From assembly GCF_964642095.1 (NCBI RefSeq), contig NZ_OZ209244.1, forward strand, positions 372,001-436,000: 64,000 nucleotides of DNA, written 5' to 3'. The translations under genes and the position numbers were made by a program. Shown here one piece after another: positions 25,438 through 34,543 of this stretch. This stretch comes from Fretibacterium fastidiosum (GTDB lineage: Bacteria > Synergistota > Synergistia > Synergistales > Aminobacteriaceae). Below the pieces are notes generated by a model. That model was not told the DNA's origin, searched no databases, and saw only the letters and a program-made list of their open reading frames with translations. The stretch's first letter is position 1, and every line of letters starts with the position of its first letter.

Positions 25438-26694
25438 TCACCTCGATTGAGACGAAGCTCCATCGCCATTTTCAGCCATGGCGTACCTCTCCTCCGCCTT
25501 GCCCACAATGACGGTTCCCACCAGGTCGCCCAGGCAATTATTGGTGGTGGTTCCCATGTCAAAAAGACGATAGAACGCTGCGATCACTCCCACAACCTCC
25601 AGGGGAAGCCCGGCGGACTGTACCACGACCATCAGCTTCACGATGCCACTTCCAGGGATTCCACCGCCCCCCATCGACAGAATCGTGGAGATGAAGATCA
25701 CGTTGATCAGCTGAAGCAAGGTCATCTGCTGGCCAATCATCTGACTAATGAACAGAATAACGCAGGCATAGAGCAGCACGGAGCCGTCCGTGTTCATCTG
25801 GGAGCCCAGAGGAATCGTGAAGCCGGATATCCGTTCGGGAATGCCGAATTTCTCCTCGGCAACCTTGATGTTCACGGGAATCGTGGCGATGGAGCTGCAG
25901 GTTGAGATTGTATACACCCACACCTCGGCACTGTCCCGGATGAAGCGGAGGGGGTTGATGTGGGGCTTGAAGGCCATAAGGAAGCCGCCGTAGACGATGA
26001 TGACATGCGCCAGACAAGCGGCGTAGTATGTGCCTACCAGCACCGCCATGGAGGTAAAGATGCCCGCGCCGTACTTGCCAAAAGAACTGCCCATCAGGAA
26101 GAACACGCCGATGGGGGACACGCTCATGATCATGCCGATCAACGAGAAGATCATGCTGTTGAAGCCGTTGAAGAACTTTCTCATGACCTCCTTGTGCTCC
26201 TGATTTGCGATGCGGAGGATGGCGATCCCCAACAGGATGGCGATCACCAGCGTCTGAACGATATTGCCATCGGCGAAGGTCTTGACCATGTTGGTGGAGA
26301 ACAGCCCCTTGAGGAAGTCCGCCAGGGTGATATCCACGCCGCCCTTGACCTCCTGGGTGGCCAGACCGGCAAAGTCCGCAAACTTTCCAGGTTGCAGGAG
26401 CATCGCAACGACAATACCAACAATACAGGCCAGCACCGTGGTAACAACGTAATAGGCGATGATGCGCACGCTGACGCGCCGGAGCGAGGTCAGGCTGTCC
26501 TGGGAGACGATGCCCGTCACAATCGTGCAAAGCACCATGGGAACGACGATCATCTTGATGCAATTCAGCCATATATCGCCGAGGAAGCCCAGCTGCACCA
26601 TCGTTTTACCGTCCACGAGCCCCGCGATGGAGCCCAGGATCATCGCCAGAAAAACCTGAGTTGTCAAGGAAACTTTTTTGCCGCCAACCCTCAT
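25438..26694 (-). CDS. Dicarboxylate/amino acid:cation symporter (DAACS family)
   Basis: 418 residues, full length for GltP/DctA-type sodium- or proton-coupled transporters of glutamate, aspartate or C4-dicarboxylates. Diagnostic motifs are the serine-rich hairpin STCSSIATIPVNIKVAEEKF, GFTIPLGSQMNTDGSVLLY and the TM8 motif DMGTTTNNCLGD. GGGAGG precedes the ATG. It follows the threonine aldolase gene by 21 bp, so the pair probably handles amino-acid uptake and cleavage. Confidence 0.92.
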   Translation of the reverse strand: MRVGGKKVSLTTQVFLAMILGSIAGLVDGKTMVQLGFLGDIWLNCIKMIVVPMVLCTIVTGIVSQDSLTSLRRVSVRIIAYYVVTTVLACIVGIVVAMLLQPGKFADFAGLATQEVKGGVDITLADFLKGLFSTNMVKTFADGNIVQTLVIAILLGIAILRIANQEHKEVMRKFFNGFNSMIFSLIGMIMSVSPIGVFFLMGSSFGKYGAGIFTSMAVLVGTYYAACLAHVIIVYGGFLMAFKPHINPLRFIRDSAEVWVYTISTCSSIATIPVNIKVAEEKFGIPERISGFTIPLGSQMNTDGSVLLYACVILFISQMIGQQMTLLQLINVIFISTILSMGGGGIPGSGIVKLMVVVQSAGLPLEVVGVIAAFYRLFDMGTTTNNCLGDLVGTVIVGKAEERYAMAENGDGASSQSR

Positions 26695-26715
26695 AAGAAA
26701 AACCTCCCTTGTCCC

Positions 26716-27753
26716 TTAAAGCTCTCCATCTATTTCCCGAACAATTGCCGCCGCCCGCTCCGCGTCGCTCCGCGTGATGCCCTTATAGAACACAAGTCTC
26801 ACGAAACTCCCTATGATCGGGCGAATCAGGAGCCCCCTTTCCTTTGCGCGGGCGCAGAATTCCTGAGGCGTAATCCCAGCCCCTTCCATGTCCAGCATCA
26901 TGATGTTGGTCTGCACGTTCTGCTGTGCTTTGACCTTTTTCAGGTCCTTCAACAGTGAGGCGCAGAACTGCGCGTTCTCGTTATCCTCCCTGAGACGCTC
27001 CACATTATGCTTGAGGGCGTAGATCGCCGGGGCCGCGATAATACCCGCCTGACGCATGGCTCCGCCCAGCAGTTTGCGCATCTCCTTCGCCTCGGAGATA
27101 AACTTCCTTGTGCCACACAACAGGGAACCCACCGGCGCCCCAAGGCCCTTGGATACGCAGAACATCAGGGAATCGACGTACCGTGCGATCTCCTTCACCG
27201 TCGTCCCCAGGAAGGCCGCTGCATTGAACACCCGCGCCCCGTCCATGTGTACGGGGACCCCGTACCGATCCGCCAGACTGCGAATCTCCGCCATGCGTTT
27301 CAGGTCGATGCAGGCGCCCCCCGTGTAGTTGTGGGTGTTCTCAATGCAGATCAACTTCACCGGACCGTTCTTCAGTTCCTCCTCCATGCTCGCCGTATTC
27401 GGCATCAGCGACGCATCGGAGCGATACGTCACCTTCTTCAGCTGGCCGAACCGCGGAGTGAAGGCCGTCTTCTCGCTGCGGTCGAGGTGTTGCAGTTCGT
27501 CAATCAACACCGTGTCACCGGGGCGGCACCACGTCAACAACGCCGCCTGGTTTCCCATCGTCCCGGACGCGCAGAGCAGCCCAGCCTCCTTGCCCGACAC
27601 TTCGGCCGCCATGTCCTCCAGCTCGTTGACGGCAAGGTCCTCGCCACGCCCCTCTGCGTCGAGGCGCCCATCGTCCCCAAGCCGCGCCGTGAGGATCGTC
27701 CGAAGCATCGGTTCATCTGGAAGGGTGAGGGTATCGCTTCTCAAATCGATCAT
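26716..27753 (-). CDS. Threonine aldolase family protein (beta-eliminating lyase)
   Basis: 345 residues, PLP-dependent fold type I. Motifs: DLRSDTLTLP at the N-terminus, HMDGARVFNAA for the PLP-binding Asp, and FCVSKGLGAPVGS with the Schiff-base lysine. Low-specificity L-threonine aldolases cleave threonine or allo-threonine to glycine and acetaldehyde; some relatives act on other beta-hydroxy amino acids. First gene of a two-gene operon with the DAACS transporter, divergent from a LysR regulator. Confidence 0.9.
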   Translation of the reverse strand: MIDLRSDTLTLPDEPMLRTILTARLGDDGRLDAEGRGEDLAVNELEDMAAEVSGKEAGLLCASGTMGNQAALLTWCRPGDTVLIDELQHLDRSEKTAFTPRFGQLKKVTYRSDASLMPNTASMEEELKNGPVKLICIENTHNYTGGACIDLKRMAEIRSLADRYGVPVHMDGARVFNAAAFLGTTVKEIARYVDSLMFCVSKGLGAPVGSLLCGTRKFISEAKEMRKLLGGAMRQAGIIAAPAIYALKHNVERLREDNENAQFCASLLKDLKKVKAQQNVQTNIMMLDMEGAGITPQEFCARAKERGLLIRPIIGSFVRLVFYKGITRSDAERAAAIVREIDGEL

Positions 27754-27870
27754 GCGTCAACCGCTCCTTTACTGTGTCTGTGTGTATGCCACGTTGTCTA
27801 TCAAAGAGAACTTGTACAGAGCGAAAGGGCTCTCACAACACATTAAACCGCATTTCCGCGATATAATCTA

Positions 27871-27894
27871 ATATAGATTTAAAAATATCTATAT
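27871..27894. promoter_or_regulatory. Palindromic operator between LysR gene and aldolase-symporter operon
   Basis: ATATAGAT-N8-ATCTATAT, a perfect 8-bp inverted repeat in the AT-rich divergent spacer. It contains a T-N11-A-type dyad expected for LysR regulators. It is the natural candidate for autoregulation and control of the divergent operon. Confidence 0.55.
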
Positions 27895-27937
27895 TTACTT
27901 TTGTAAATGACAAGACATTAGCGGAGGCAGGTCAGGC

Positions 27938-28927
27938 ATGTTTCACTACGCGAATTACATCTACGCCGTATACCGCGAGCGAAGCTTCAGCAAGGCTGCG
28001 GACAAGCTCTTCATCACGCAGCCTGCACTGAGCATCATGATCCGGAAGGCGGAGGAAGAGCTTGGGCTTCCGATCTTCGACCGCTCTCACAACCCTATAG
28101 GCTTGACGCCCTTTGGCGTGGAGTACGTTCAAGCACTGAAGGAGATTCATGCCATCGAGCAACGCCTCAGGGAATTGATCGAGCAGACGCGCACGTTGCA
28201 ACGAGGTCACCTGTCCATCGGCAGCAGCAACCTTTGCGTGGATTACTTCGTCACCCGGCATTTGGTTCAGTTTCATCGGCAGTACCCAAACGTTGACCTC
28301 ACTGTACGGAACCTCAACACTCTGGATGCAAAGCATCTGCTGGACTTGGGCGAGCTGGATTTCGTCATCACAAACCGTCCCTATGACGATAAAAAGTACG
28401 TGCAGAAGGTCTGCTTTCGAGAGTGTCTGATCCTTGTCGTCCCCTCGGATTTTGAAGTAAACAAGGGCCTTGAAGCCCATTGTCTCGCACCAGAGGAGCT
28501 GGGCGACACCGTGTTCTCTTTGCCGGGGAGGCGCACCGTGAGTTTGAGCCTCTTCGCTCAGGTGCCCTTCATCCTCCTCAGCAGCCAGAATTACCTGCGG
28601 CAGTACACGGATTTTCTATTCCGTGAGAGAAATATCTCCCCAACCATTCTCCTCGAACTGGAGCAATCGGCCACATCCTACAACTTCGCGAACCTCGGCA
28701 TGGGGGCAACCATCCTGAGCAATCGTCTGATTCAGAACAATGCAGATACAACAAAACTTTGTTTTTACAAGATCGACAGCGATCACGCTGACCGCGACAC
28801 CTTCCTCAGTTTCCGGCGCGGCGTATACTTCTCGGATGCGATGCGGCGATTCGCGGAGTTGTTTCTGGAGGCCCATTCAGTTGTCGACGACGAATCCATG
28901 GAGAATTTGTCCTCAACAGACCGTTGA
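27938..28927 (+). CDS. LysR family transcriptional regulator
   Basis: 329 residues. N-terminal winged HTH (SFSKAADKLFITQPALSIMI) and an effector-binding domain from about residue 90 (LSIGSSNLCVDYFVTRHLVQ). Divergent from the threonine aldolase-symporter operon with a shared 184-bp spacer, so that operon is its likely target. Its GC content is lower than that of the purine genes. Ligand unknown, possibly an amino acid. Confidence 0.92.
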   Translation: MFHYANYIYAVYRERSFSKAADKLFITQPALSIMIRKAEEELGLPIFDRSHNPIGLTPFGVEYVQALKEIHAIEQRLRELIEQTRTLQRGHLSIGSSNLCVDYFVTRHLVQFHRQYPNVDLTVRNLNTLDAKHLLDLGELDFVITNRPYDDKKYVQKVCFRECLILVVPSDFEVNKGLEAHCLAPEELGDTVFSLPGRRTVSLSLFAQVPFILLSSQNYLRQYTDFLFRERNISPTILLELEQSATSYNFANLGMGATILSNRLIQNNADTTKLCFYKIDSDHADRDTFLSFRRGVYFSDAMRRFAELFLEAHSVVDDESMENLSSTDR

Positions 28928-29071
28928 GTGGATTGCGCAAGACGACGTCTTCCAGAGAACGCGTTTTTTTTGAAGGAGGACTATAACGCCCTCCAGCTCG
29001 CCCAGTTCCGAGGTCTTAACGTCATCCCCTGCGCCTTATATTTTTGAAGGGGGATTGAACGATATAAAAAA

Positions 29072-29100
29072 TTTACTTTCATTTTTCCATAAAATATGGT
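29072..29100 (+). promoter_or_regulatory. Promoter of the RpiR-led operon
   Basis: TTTACT (29072-29077), a 17-bp spacer and TATGGT (29095-29100). A small inverted repeat CCATAAAATATGG overlaps the -10, which would suit autoregulation. Confidence 0.5.
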
Positions 29101-29153
29101 AATATATTTTCACACATCGTACTGAGACTGATAAAAGAGACTGGTGAAGCGCC

Positions 29154-30020
29154 ATGAATGAAATGAAGGATGTAGCTTCGAAGATACGCGGTCTGTACGA
29201 CACGTTTTCCAAAGGGCATCAAAGTCTGGCTGAGTTCATACTAAACAACCCACAGGAGAGCGCTTTCCTCTCCATAAGCGCATTGAGCGACAAGACGGGA
29301 ATAAGCGCGCCCACGATCACGCGCTTTGTACACAAGCTGGGCTTCGACGGATACGCTACGTTTCAGCGCGAACTGTACGAGGCTCAGGCACAGATAATGC
29401 CCTTCAGCCAACTGAAGTCGCTGCTTCGCAACTCCGCGGGGTCTTCCCCTGAGACAGCGACCGGGAAGGGGGCGCTCTTTCTTGGAATTGAAGCGAACCT
29501 GCGACTGATGGAGGCGCTGTATACGCCACAACTTCAGGAGGCCTTTACGCGTACTCTAGGCATCATACAAAACGCCCATAAAATTTACATCGCGGGGCAG
29601 AGGTCGTCCTTCTCCATCGCGCACTACTTGTCGTTCATGCTTCAACGTATATACAGCAACGTCGTCCCACTCAATGCAACGGCGAGCGCACTCCCGTCGG
29701 AACTAAGCGACGTGCGTGAGGACGACTGTCTCGTCGCAATATCATACTCGCGTTACACAAAAGCCACATACAACGTTGTTTCATATTTTCACCGACTTGG
29801 ATGCAAAATCGCCGCGATAACCGATTCTCCGACCTCGCCGATCGCTTTGAAGGCCTCCGAAGTCATGATCGCTCCAAACGGTGAGTATTTTTCGCCCGTG
29901 TGCGCCATGACGTTGTGCAACTGCCTGATAGCCGCGTTGGGATCCCTCGACGTTCAAAGAACGCTTGAACGCATGGAACTTCAGGACAACATTGCCATAG
30001 AGCACGATATCTATCTTTAA
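29154..30020 (+). CDS. MurR/RpiR family transcriptional regulator
   Basis: 288 residues. N-terminal HTH_6 domain (SISALSDKTGISAPTITRFV) and a C-terminal SIS sugar-phosphate-binding domain from about residue 130 (KIYIAGQRSSFSIAHYLSFM ... CLVAISYSRYTKATYNVVSY). Such regulators usually sense phosphosugars, including MurNAc-6-phosphate. As the first gene of a catabolic cluster it probably controls the five genes that follow. Confidence 0.9.
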   Translation: MNEMKDVASKIRGLYDTFSKGHQSLAEFILNNPQESAFLSISALSDKTGISAPTITRFVHKLGFDGYATFQRELYEAQAQIMPFSQLKSLLRNSAGSSPETATGKGALFLGIEANLRLMEALYTPQLQEAFTRTLGIIQNAHKIYIAGQRSSFSIAHYLSFMLQRIYSNVVPLNATASALPSELSDVREDDCLVAISYSRYTKATYNVVSYFHRLGCKIAAITDSPTSPIALKASEVMIAPNGEYFSPVCAMTLCNCLIAALGSLDVQRTLERMELQDNIAIEHDIYL

Positions 30021-30160
30021 GGGAACGCTGGTTAAATTTGGTATTCACTTAAAAGGTTTGGGCTTCACCCCCGCGGGATGGGCCGGCCGCCCGTTGGGGA
30101 AATGCGGTAAGGTAAATGGATTCAACATTACGGTGCAGGTCTTGCAAAGGGGGAAACGAC

Positions 30161-31462
30161 ATGATTTTCAACCTGAATCCACTGTGGGGGTTCCTTCCGC
30201 TGTTGCTCTACATTATTCTGATGCTCATGGGCAAGGACATGAACGTATCCGTCCTGTTGTGCGTTATCCTCGGTGCAGTGCTCAATGGAGAATCCATCAT
30301 GGGATTCGCCAACACAATCAAGAACTCGCTGGGATCTTTTTGTGCCATGATAGGCTTCATCATCGTGCTTGGTTCGGGCCTGGCTGAGGTCCTGTCACGC
30401 ACCAGGGTAGCGCACAACCTCGTGTATACCGTTGTGAGCCGCTTCAAGCTCAAGAACAAAAAGATGGCCATCCTCATCTCCATGGCGACCTCGACGCTCA
30501 TGGTGTCGCTTCTGGGAACGCTTGCCGGTTCCAACGCCATCATCGCCCCCATACTTATTCCCATTGTCGCCAGCGTTGGCCTGACGCCATCCACCCTCGG
30601 CGTCATCCTTCATGGCGCCGGCGCCACAGGCCTTTACATCGGGCCATTCGTTCCCCCGGTCGTCACCATCATGGGGTTGACGAAGATAACGTACGGTTCG
30701 TTTATGATGAACGCCGGTATTCCGCTCGCGATCATCGTCTGGGGTTCGACGTTTTTCATGGCCTGTTGGACACAGAGAAGGACCGAGGGCAAAGAGACAT
30801 ACGCCGAGACGGATAAGGAGGCTACAAGTTTCGTTCCCGACGAGAGGTGCAAGCGTGCCACGTGGGTGTTCCTCATCGTCATGGCCATCATGATCGTTTA
30901 TGGCCTGTACATAGGCGCGGGCGCCAGCTACGCGATCCTGGTCATGATGGCAGCGTCCATCATCGTCGGCATGGTGGGCGGGCTGTCGCTCAAGGACTCC
31001 CTCACCACCATGATAACGGGCGGCTCAAAGATGTTCTGGATGTTCTTCATGTTCGTGCTGTTCGATCCATTTCTCAACTACGTCAGCGCTTCCGGCGCTT
31101 TCAACGCAGTGGCAGAGCTTATGAAGCCGCTCATTGACGTCGGCGGGAAGGTTGCTTTCTTAATGCTCAGCGCAGCCGTCGGCGTGTTCGGAATCTCCGG
31201 AACCGGAGTTGCCCAGGCACAGATCACACACGAACTGTTTCTGCCGATGGTCAACTCCATGAATATCGAAATGGCCATATGGTCTCTTATTGTGCTTGTT
31301 GCCTGCCAGATCACCTTCTTCGTAACGCCGACGGTCGATATGGTCGGACAGATGGGACTTGCGCGCTCAAAGAACATCAAGGCGATGCTCGCCAACGGAT
31401 GGGTGCTCACAATCATCACGTTCGGATACGTTCTCGTTCGCGCCATCCTTTACACGATGTAA
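30161..31462 (+). CDS. Ion-transporter-superfamily permease (NhaC/Dcu-like)
   Basis: 433 residues with about eleven to twelve membrane segments in two halves with hairpin-like loops (SLLGTLAGSNAIIAPILIPI, FGISGTGVAQAQITHELFLP), resembling NhaC-type antiporters and C4-dicarboxylate carriers. The start at ATG 30161 is supported by AAGGGGGAA. It lies between the RpiR regulator and amide/peptide hydrolases, so it probably imports an amide or peptide-like substrate; antiport is also possible. Confidence 0.7.
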   Translation: MIFNLNPLWGFLPLLLYIILMLMGKDMNVSVLLCVILGAVLNGESIMGFANTIKNSLGSFCAMIGFIIVLGSGLAEVLSRTRVAHNLVYTVVSRFKLKNKKMAILISMATSTLMVSLLGTLAGSNAIIAPILIPIVASVGLTPSTLGVILHGAGATGLYIGPFVPPVVTIMGLTKITYGSFMMNAGIPLAIIVWGSTFFMACWTQRRTEGKETYAETDKEATSFVPDERCKRATWVFLIVMAIMIVYGLYIGAGASYAILVMMAASIIVGMVGGLSLKDSLTTMITGGSKMFWMFFMFVLFDPFLNYVSASGAFNAVAELMKPLIDVGGKVAFLMLSAAVGVFGISGTGVAQAQITHELFLPMVNSMNIEMAIWSLIVLVACQITFFVTPTVDMVGQMGLARSKNIKAMLANGWVLTIITFGYVLVRAILYTM

Positions 31463-31500
31463 TCAATAAGCCGACATGCCCTTACCAGGAGGTGTACTCC

Positions 31501-32334
31501 ATGACAAATTTTGCGCTGCTCCAAACGGACATAGAGTTCTGTAATCCAGAGGCCAACTTCAGTCATGTTCGCTCAATGTTCGCTGAAGCCATGAAGAAGA
31601 CGCCGCGTCCTGACGTCGTAGTGCTGCCGGAGGACTGGGCCAGCGGCTTCTCCGACGAGATGTTTCGCCACATGGAGAAGTACGCAGAACCGGAAGATGG
31701 CCCTACTGTCACAATGTGCAAGGGGTTGGCCAGGGAATACAAGGTCTGGCTCGTTGCCGGCTCGGCAAGCATCCTGCACAGGGATGGCAAGATGCGCAAC
31801 ACCACGTACCTCATCGACCGCGAAGGCGAGATCGTCGGCGATTACAGCAAGATGCACCTTTACAGCGACATGGATGAGGACGTCCCCTTCGAGCACGGAG
31901 ACAAGATCGAGGTTTACGACACAGAACTTGGCCGCCTTGGAATGATGATATGCTATGACATACGCTTCTGCGAATTGTCGCGCACATACGCGCTCAAGAA
32001 AGCCGATGTGCTTGTCGTGGCGTCCGATTTTCCCAATCCACGCGTCAACCACTGGCGCACGCTTCTCATGGCTCGTGCCATTGAGAATCAAATGTTCGTC
32101 GTGGCGTGCAACCGCGTAGGGTCGAGCCCGATGGGGACGTACTGCGGACACTCCATCATCATCGACCCATGGGGAGACGTCATCGCTGAGGGCAGCGACG
32201 GAGAAGAGATCGTCACAGGGTCCATCGACTACACGAAGACGCGTGAGGTGCGCGACCTCATCCACATGTTCCGCGACCGCCAGCCCCACCTGTACGGCGA
32301 CACCCTGTTAAGGCCACAGGCTCAACTTCCGTAG
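31501..32334 (+). CDS. Carbon-nitrogen hydrolase (nitrilase superfamily, omega-amidase-like)
   Basis: 277 residues. The catalytic triad is visible: Glu in LPEDWASG, Lys in YSKMHLY and Cys in MICYDIRF. These enzymes hydrolyse small amides such as 2-oxoglutaramate or N-carbamoyl compounds. AGGAGG precedes ATG 31501, which matches the normal family N-terminus; the longer frame is not needed. Third gene of the RpiR-led operon, next to an M20 amidohydrolase. Confidence 0.9.
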   Translation: MTNFALLQTDIEFCNPEANFSHVRSMFAEAMKKTPRPDVVVLPEDWASGFSDEMFRHMEKYAEPEDGPTVTMCKGLAREYKVWLVAGSASILHRDGKMRNTTYLIDREGEIVGDYSKMHLYSDMDEDVPFEHGDKIEVYDTELGRLGMMICYDIRFCELSRTYALKKADVLVVASDFPNPRVNHWRTLLMARAIENQMFVVACNRVGSSPMGTYCGHSIIIDPWGDVIAEGSDGEEIVTGSIDYTKTREVRDLIHMFRDRQPHLYGDTLLRPQAQLP

Positions 32335-32445
32335 AAGAAGGGGCAAAACTTCCATAGTCAACGGCCGTTATGGTGCGGATGGCTGTTCCTTCAGGTCACG
32401 GCAGCCATCCGCTTATCTCAAAGCCACGTAAGGGGCGGACTGAAC

Positions 32446-33582
32446 ATGAAAACCGACGTCTCCAAGTACCTTACCCTGCGACGCGACATCCATCGCCACC
32501 CGGAGCTCAGCAATCATGAGGTGGAGACAACGCGCCGTATCAGGGAATTTCTGGCTCTCGACGGGCTGGAACTTCGTCCGATAGGCGGCCTGAACGGTGG
32601 GTTTGTGAACGTCAACACGGGCATGGAAAAAACGCTCTGCATGAGGGCCGATATTGACGCACTGCCGCTACACGAGGAGACGGGCGTATCCTTCGCCTCC
32701 GAGAACAACGGCGTAATGCATGCGTGCGGACACGACATGCACACAGCCATAGCCGCTGCCATCGCGTGCGAACTCCACAAGGTCAGGGAGCTGCTGAAGT
32801 GCAATATCGTCGTCCTGTTTCAACCGGCAGAGGAGAACAACCCGGATGGTGGCGCAAAACCGGTCGTCGAAGCGGGGTTCCTTGAAGATCAACACGTCGA
32901 TGAGGTCTACGGACTTCACATGTGGCCACAGCTACCCGTCGGCGACATAGAGGTGTGCCCTGGCCCCATCATGGCAGCCTCCGACAGATTCAGCGTCAGA
33001 ATAACAGGTCGTACAGCCCACGCCGCCGAGCCGCACCTCGGAGTGGACGCGATCGCAATAGGCATGGACATCTACTGCGCACTCGTGCAGAAACTTCGTC
33101 GGGAGGTAAGCCCCTGCGACTCTATGACGATCTCGATCGGATCGTTCAAAACCAGCGGCCGCTACAACATTATATGCCCTGAAGCCGTGCTCGAAGGGAC
33201 GATACGTACCACGTCGGACGGCACGCGCGCCTTTCTCCCAAAAAGAATCGCCGAGCTTTCGTCCACCATAGCCTCATCTTACGGCGGTAGTGCCGATACA
33301 AATGTAAATAGAGGCTATGGTATCGTAGTCAACGACGTCGATTTGTTCAGGCGTTTCTCCACTTGCGCAGTGAAGACGCTCGGGCCGGAACACGTCCACA
33401 CCAATATACGCCCAAGCCTTATCGCCGAGGACTTTTACTATTACGGCAAACGTGTCCCGTCGCTTTACTTTCACCTCGGCTGTCAGTCCGAGTATTCGCT
33501 CCACAGCAATCGCTTCCTCCCGAAAGAAGAAGCGCTGACGGTTGCCGTCGATCTCATGACGGACTATTTCCTATCTCAGTAA
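32446..33582 (+). CDS. M20 family amidohydrolase (hippurate hydrolase/aminoacylase-like)
   Basis: 378 residues. Dinuclear-metal ligands are visible in MRADIDALPL, HACGHDMH and QPAEENNPDGGA, with a dimerisation domain insert (RITGRTAHAAEPHLGVDAIA). Family members remove N-acyl groups from amino acids or cleave peptide-like amides. Probably cytoplasmic, cotranscribed with the neighbouring hydrolases. Exact substrate unknown. Confidence 0.92.
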   Translation: MKTDVSKYLTLRRDIHRHPELSNHEVETTRRIREFLALDGLELRPIGGLNGGFVNVNTGMEKTLCMRADIDALPLHEETGVSFASENNGVMHACGHDMHTAIAAAIACELHKVRELLKCNIVVLFQPAEENNPDGGAKPVVEAGFLEDQHVDEVYGLHMWPQLPVGDIEVCPGPIMAASDRFSVRITGRTAHAAEPHLGVDAIAIGMDIYCALVQKLRREVSPCDSMTISIGSFKTSGRYNIICPEAVLEGTIRTTSDGTRAFLPKRIAELSSTIASSYGGSADTNVNRGYGIVVNDVDLFRRFSTCAVKTLGPEHVHTNIRPSLIAEDFYYYGKRVPSLYFHLGCQSEYSLHSNRFLPKEEALTVAVDLMTDYFLSQ

Positions 33583-33624
33583 GAATGTTACTTCTAGAAG
33601 AATTTTGAAAGGAGGCTATCCCGC

Positions 33625-34467
33625 ATGGCGGACAATACCGTCAGAAAAATTCCGTGTCGAGAAATTTACGAACGCATCGCAAAACTGGACGCATTCACGG
33701 GACTGTACGTCGAAGCCATAGAATCCGGGGAGGTTGTGGAGATCAATCCCAACCGCGCACTGTGCTCGGCCAGCATCATCAAACTGCCCATCCTGGCGCT
33801 TGCGCTTAAAGACGTCGGGGAAGGCAGGCTGGATTGGAAGAAGACGTATCAAATTGCCTCCGCAAACAGGGTCGGGGGCACAGGCGTCCTGCGGGAGCTC
33901 GACGAAATTCGGGAGGCCTCGCTTGAAAAGCTGGCTTTCCTGATGATTGCGTTAAGCGATAATATCGCAGCAAATCAGGTCATTGACCTCATCAGCATGG
34001 ACAGGATAACGCCGTTCTGCCGCAGCCTTGGCTACACGAACACGCGCTGCGAACGCAAACAGCTGGATATGCAGGCCATCAGAGAAGGTCGCAACAATTA
34101 CACAAGCGCAGGGGATGCCGGCAGGATGCTTTCGGCCGTGGCGCGAGGGGAGCTGGTCAATCCGGTCGCTTCAAGGCTCATCCACAGCATCATGTCAAGG
34201 CAGATGTGCCGCAACAAACTCCCAGCCAAGATACCGGCTATCGCATACTGGGCGGTGCAAGATGGCATGACTCTCCCCGCCGGTTCCGTGCTGGCTGCGA
34301 ACAAGACTGGCGAACTTTTGGACGTCCAGCACGACGCCGGCATCTTCACGCTGCCGGACGGTCGGCGCTACGTCATCGCCATGCTCACCGGCGAGGTCAA
34401 AGACGCGAATGACGCCGTTAACGCGATTGCCGACGTATCCAGAATAGTCTACGACGCCATGAAATAG
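33625..34467 (+). CDS. Cytoplasmic serine hydrolase of the class A beta-lactamase-like fold
   Basis: 280 residues. SxxK motif SIIK (SASIIKLPILALAL), SDN motif (IALSDNIAANQVID) and KTG motif (AANKTGELL) are all present. The Glu166-type ExxLN omega-loop motif of true class A lactamases is replaced by RKQLD, as in the beta-lactamase2 subgroup, so antibiotic hydrolysis is unlikely. No signal peptide. AAAGGAGG precedes the ATG. A peptidase or amidase role in the operon is inferred. Confidence 0.85.
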   Translation: MADNTVRKIPCREIYERIAKLDAFTGLYVEAIESGEVVEINPNRALCSASIIKLPILALALKDVGEGRLDWKKTYQIASANRVGGTGVLRELDEIREASLEKLAFLMIALSDNIAANQVIDLISMDRITPFCRSLGYTNTRCERKQLDMQAIREGRNNYTSAGDAGRMLSAVARGELVNPVASRLIHSIMSRQMCRNKLPAKIPAIAYWAVQDGMTLPAGSVLAANKTGELLDVQHDAGIFTLPDGRRYVIAMLTGEVKDANDAVNAIADVSRIVYDAMK

Positions 34468-34543
34468 AAAGCCGCCGACTTCCATTGCAAGGGAACAACA
34501 TGCCCCTCTTTGACATAACTCATTCTGCGAGGAGATGGAAAAC

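Noticed and set aside
33625..34467. Antibiotic-resistance class A beta-lactamase
   Set aside because: It has no signal peptide and lacks the Glu166 ExxLN motif; SxxK, SDN and KTG alone fit a general serine hydrolase.
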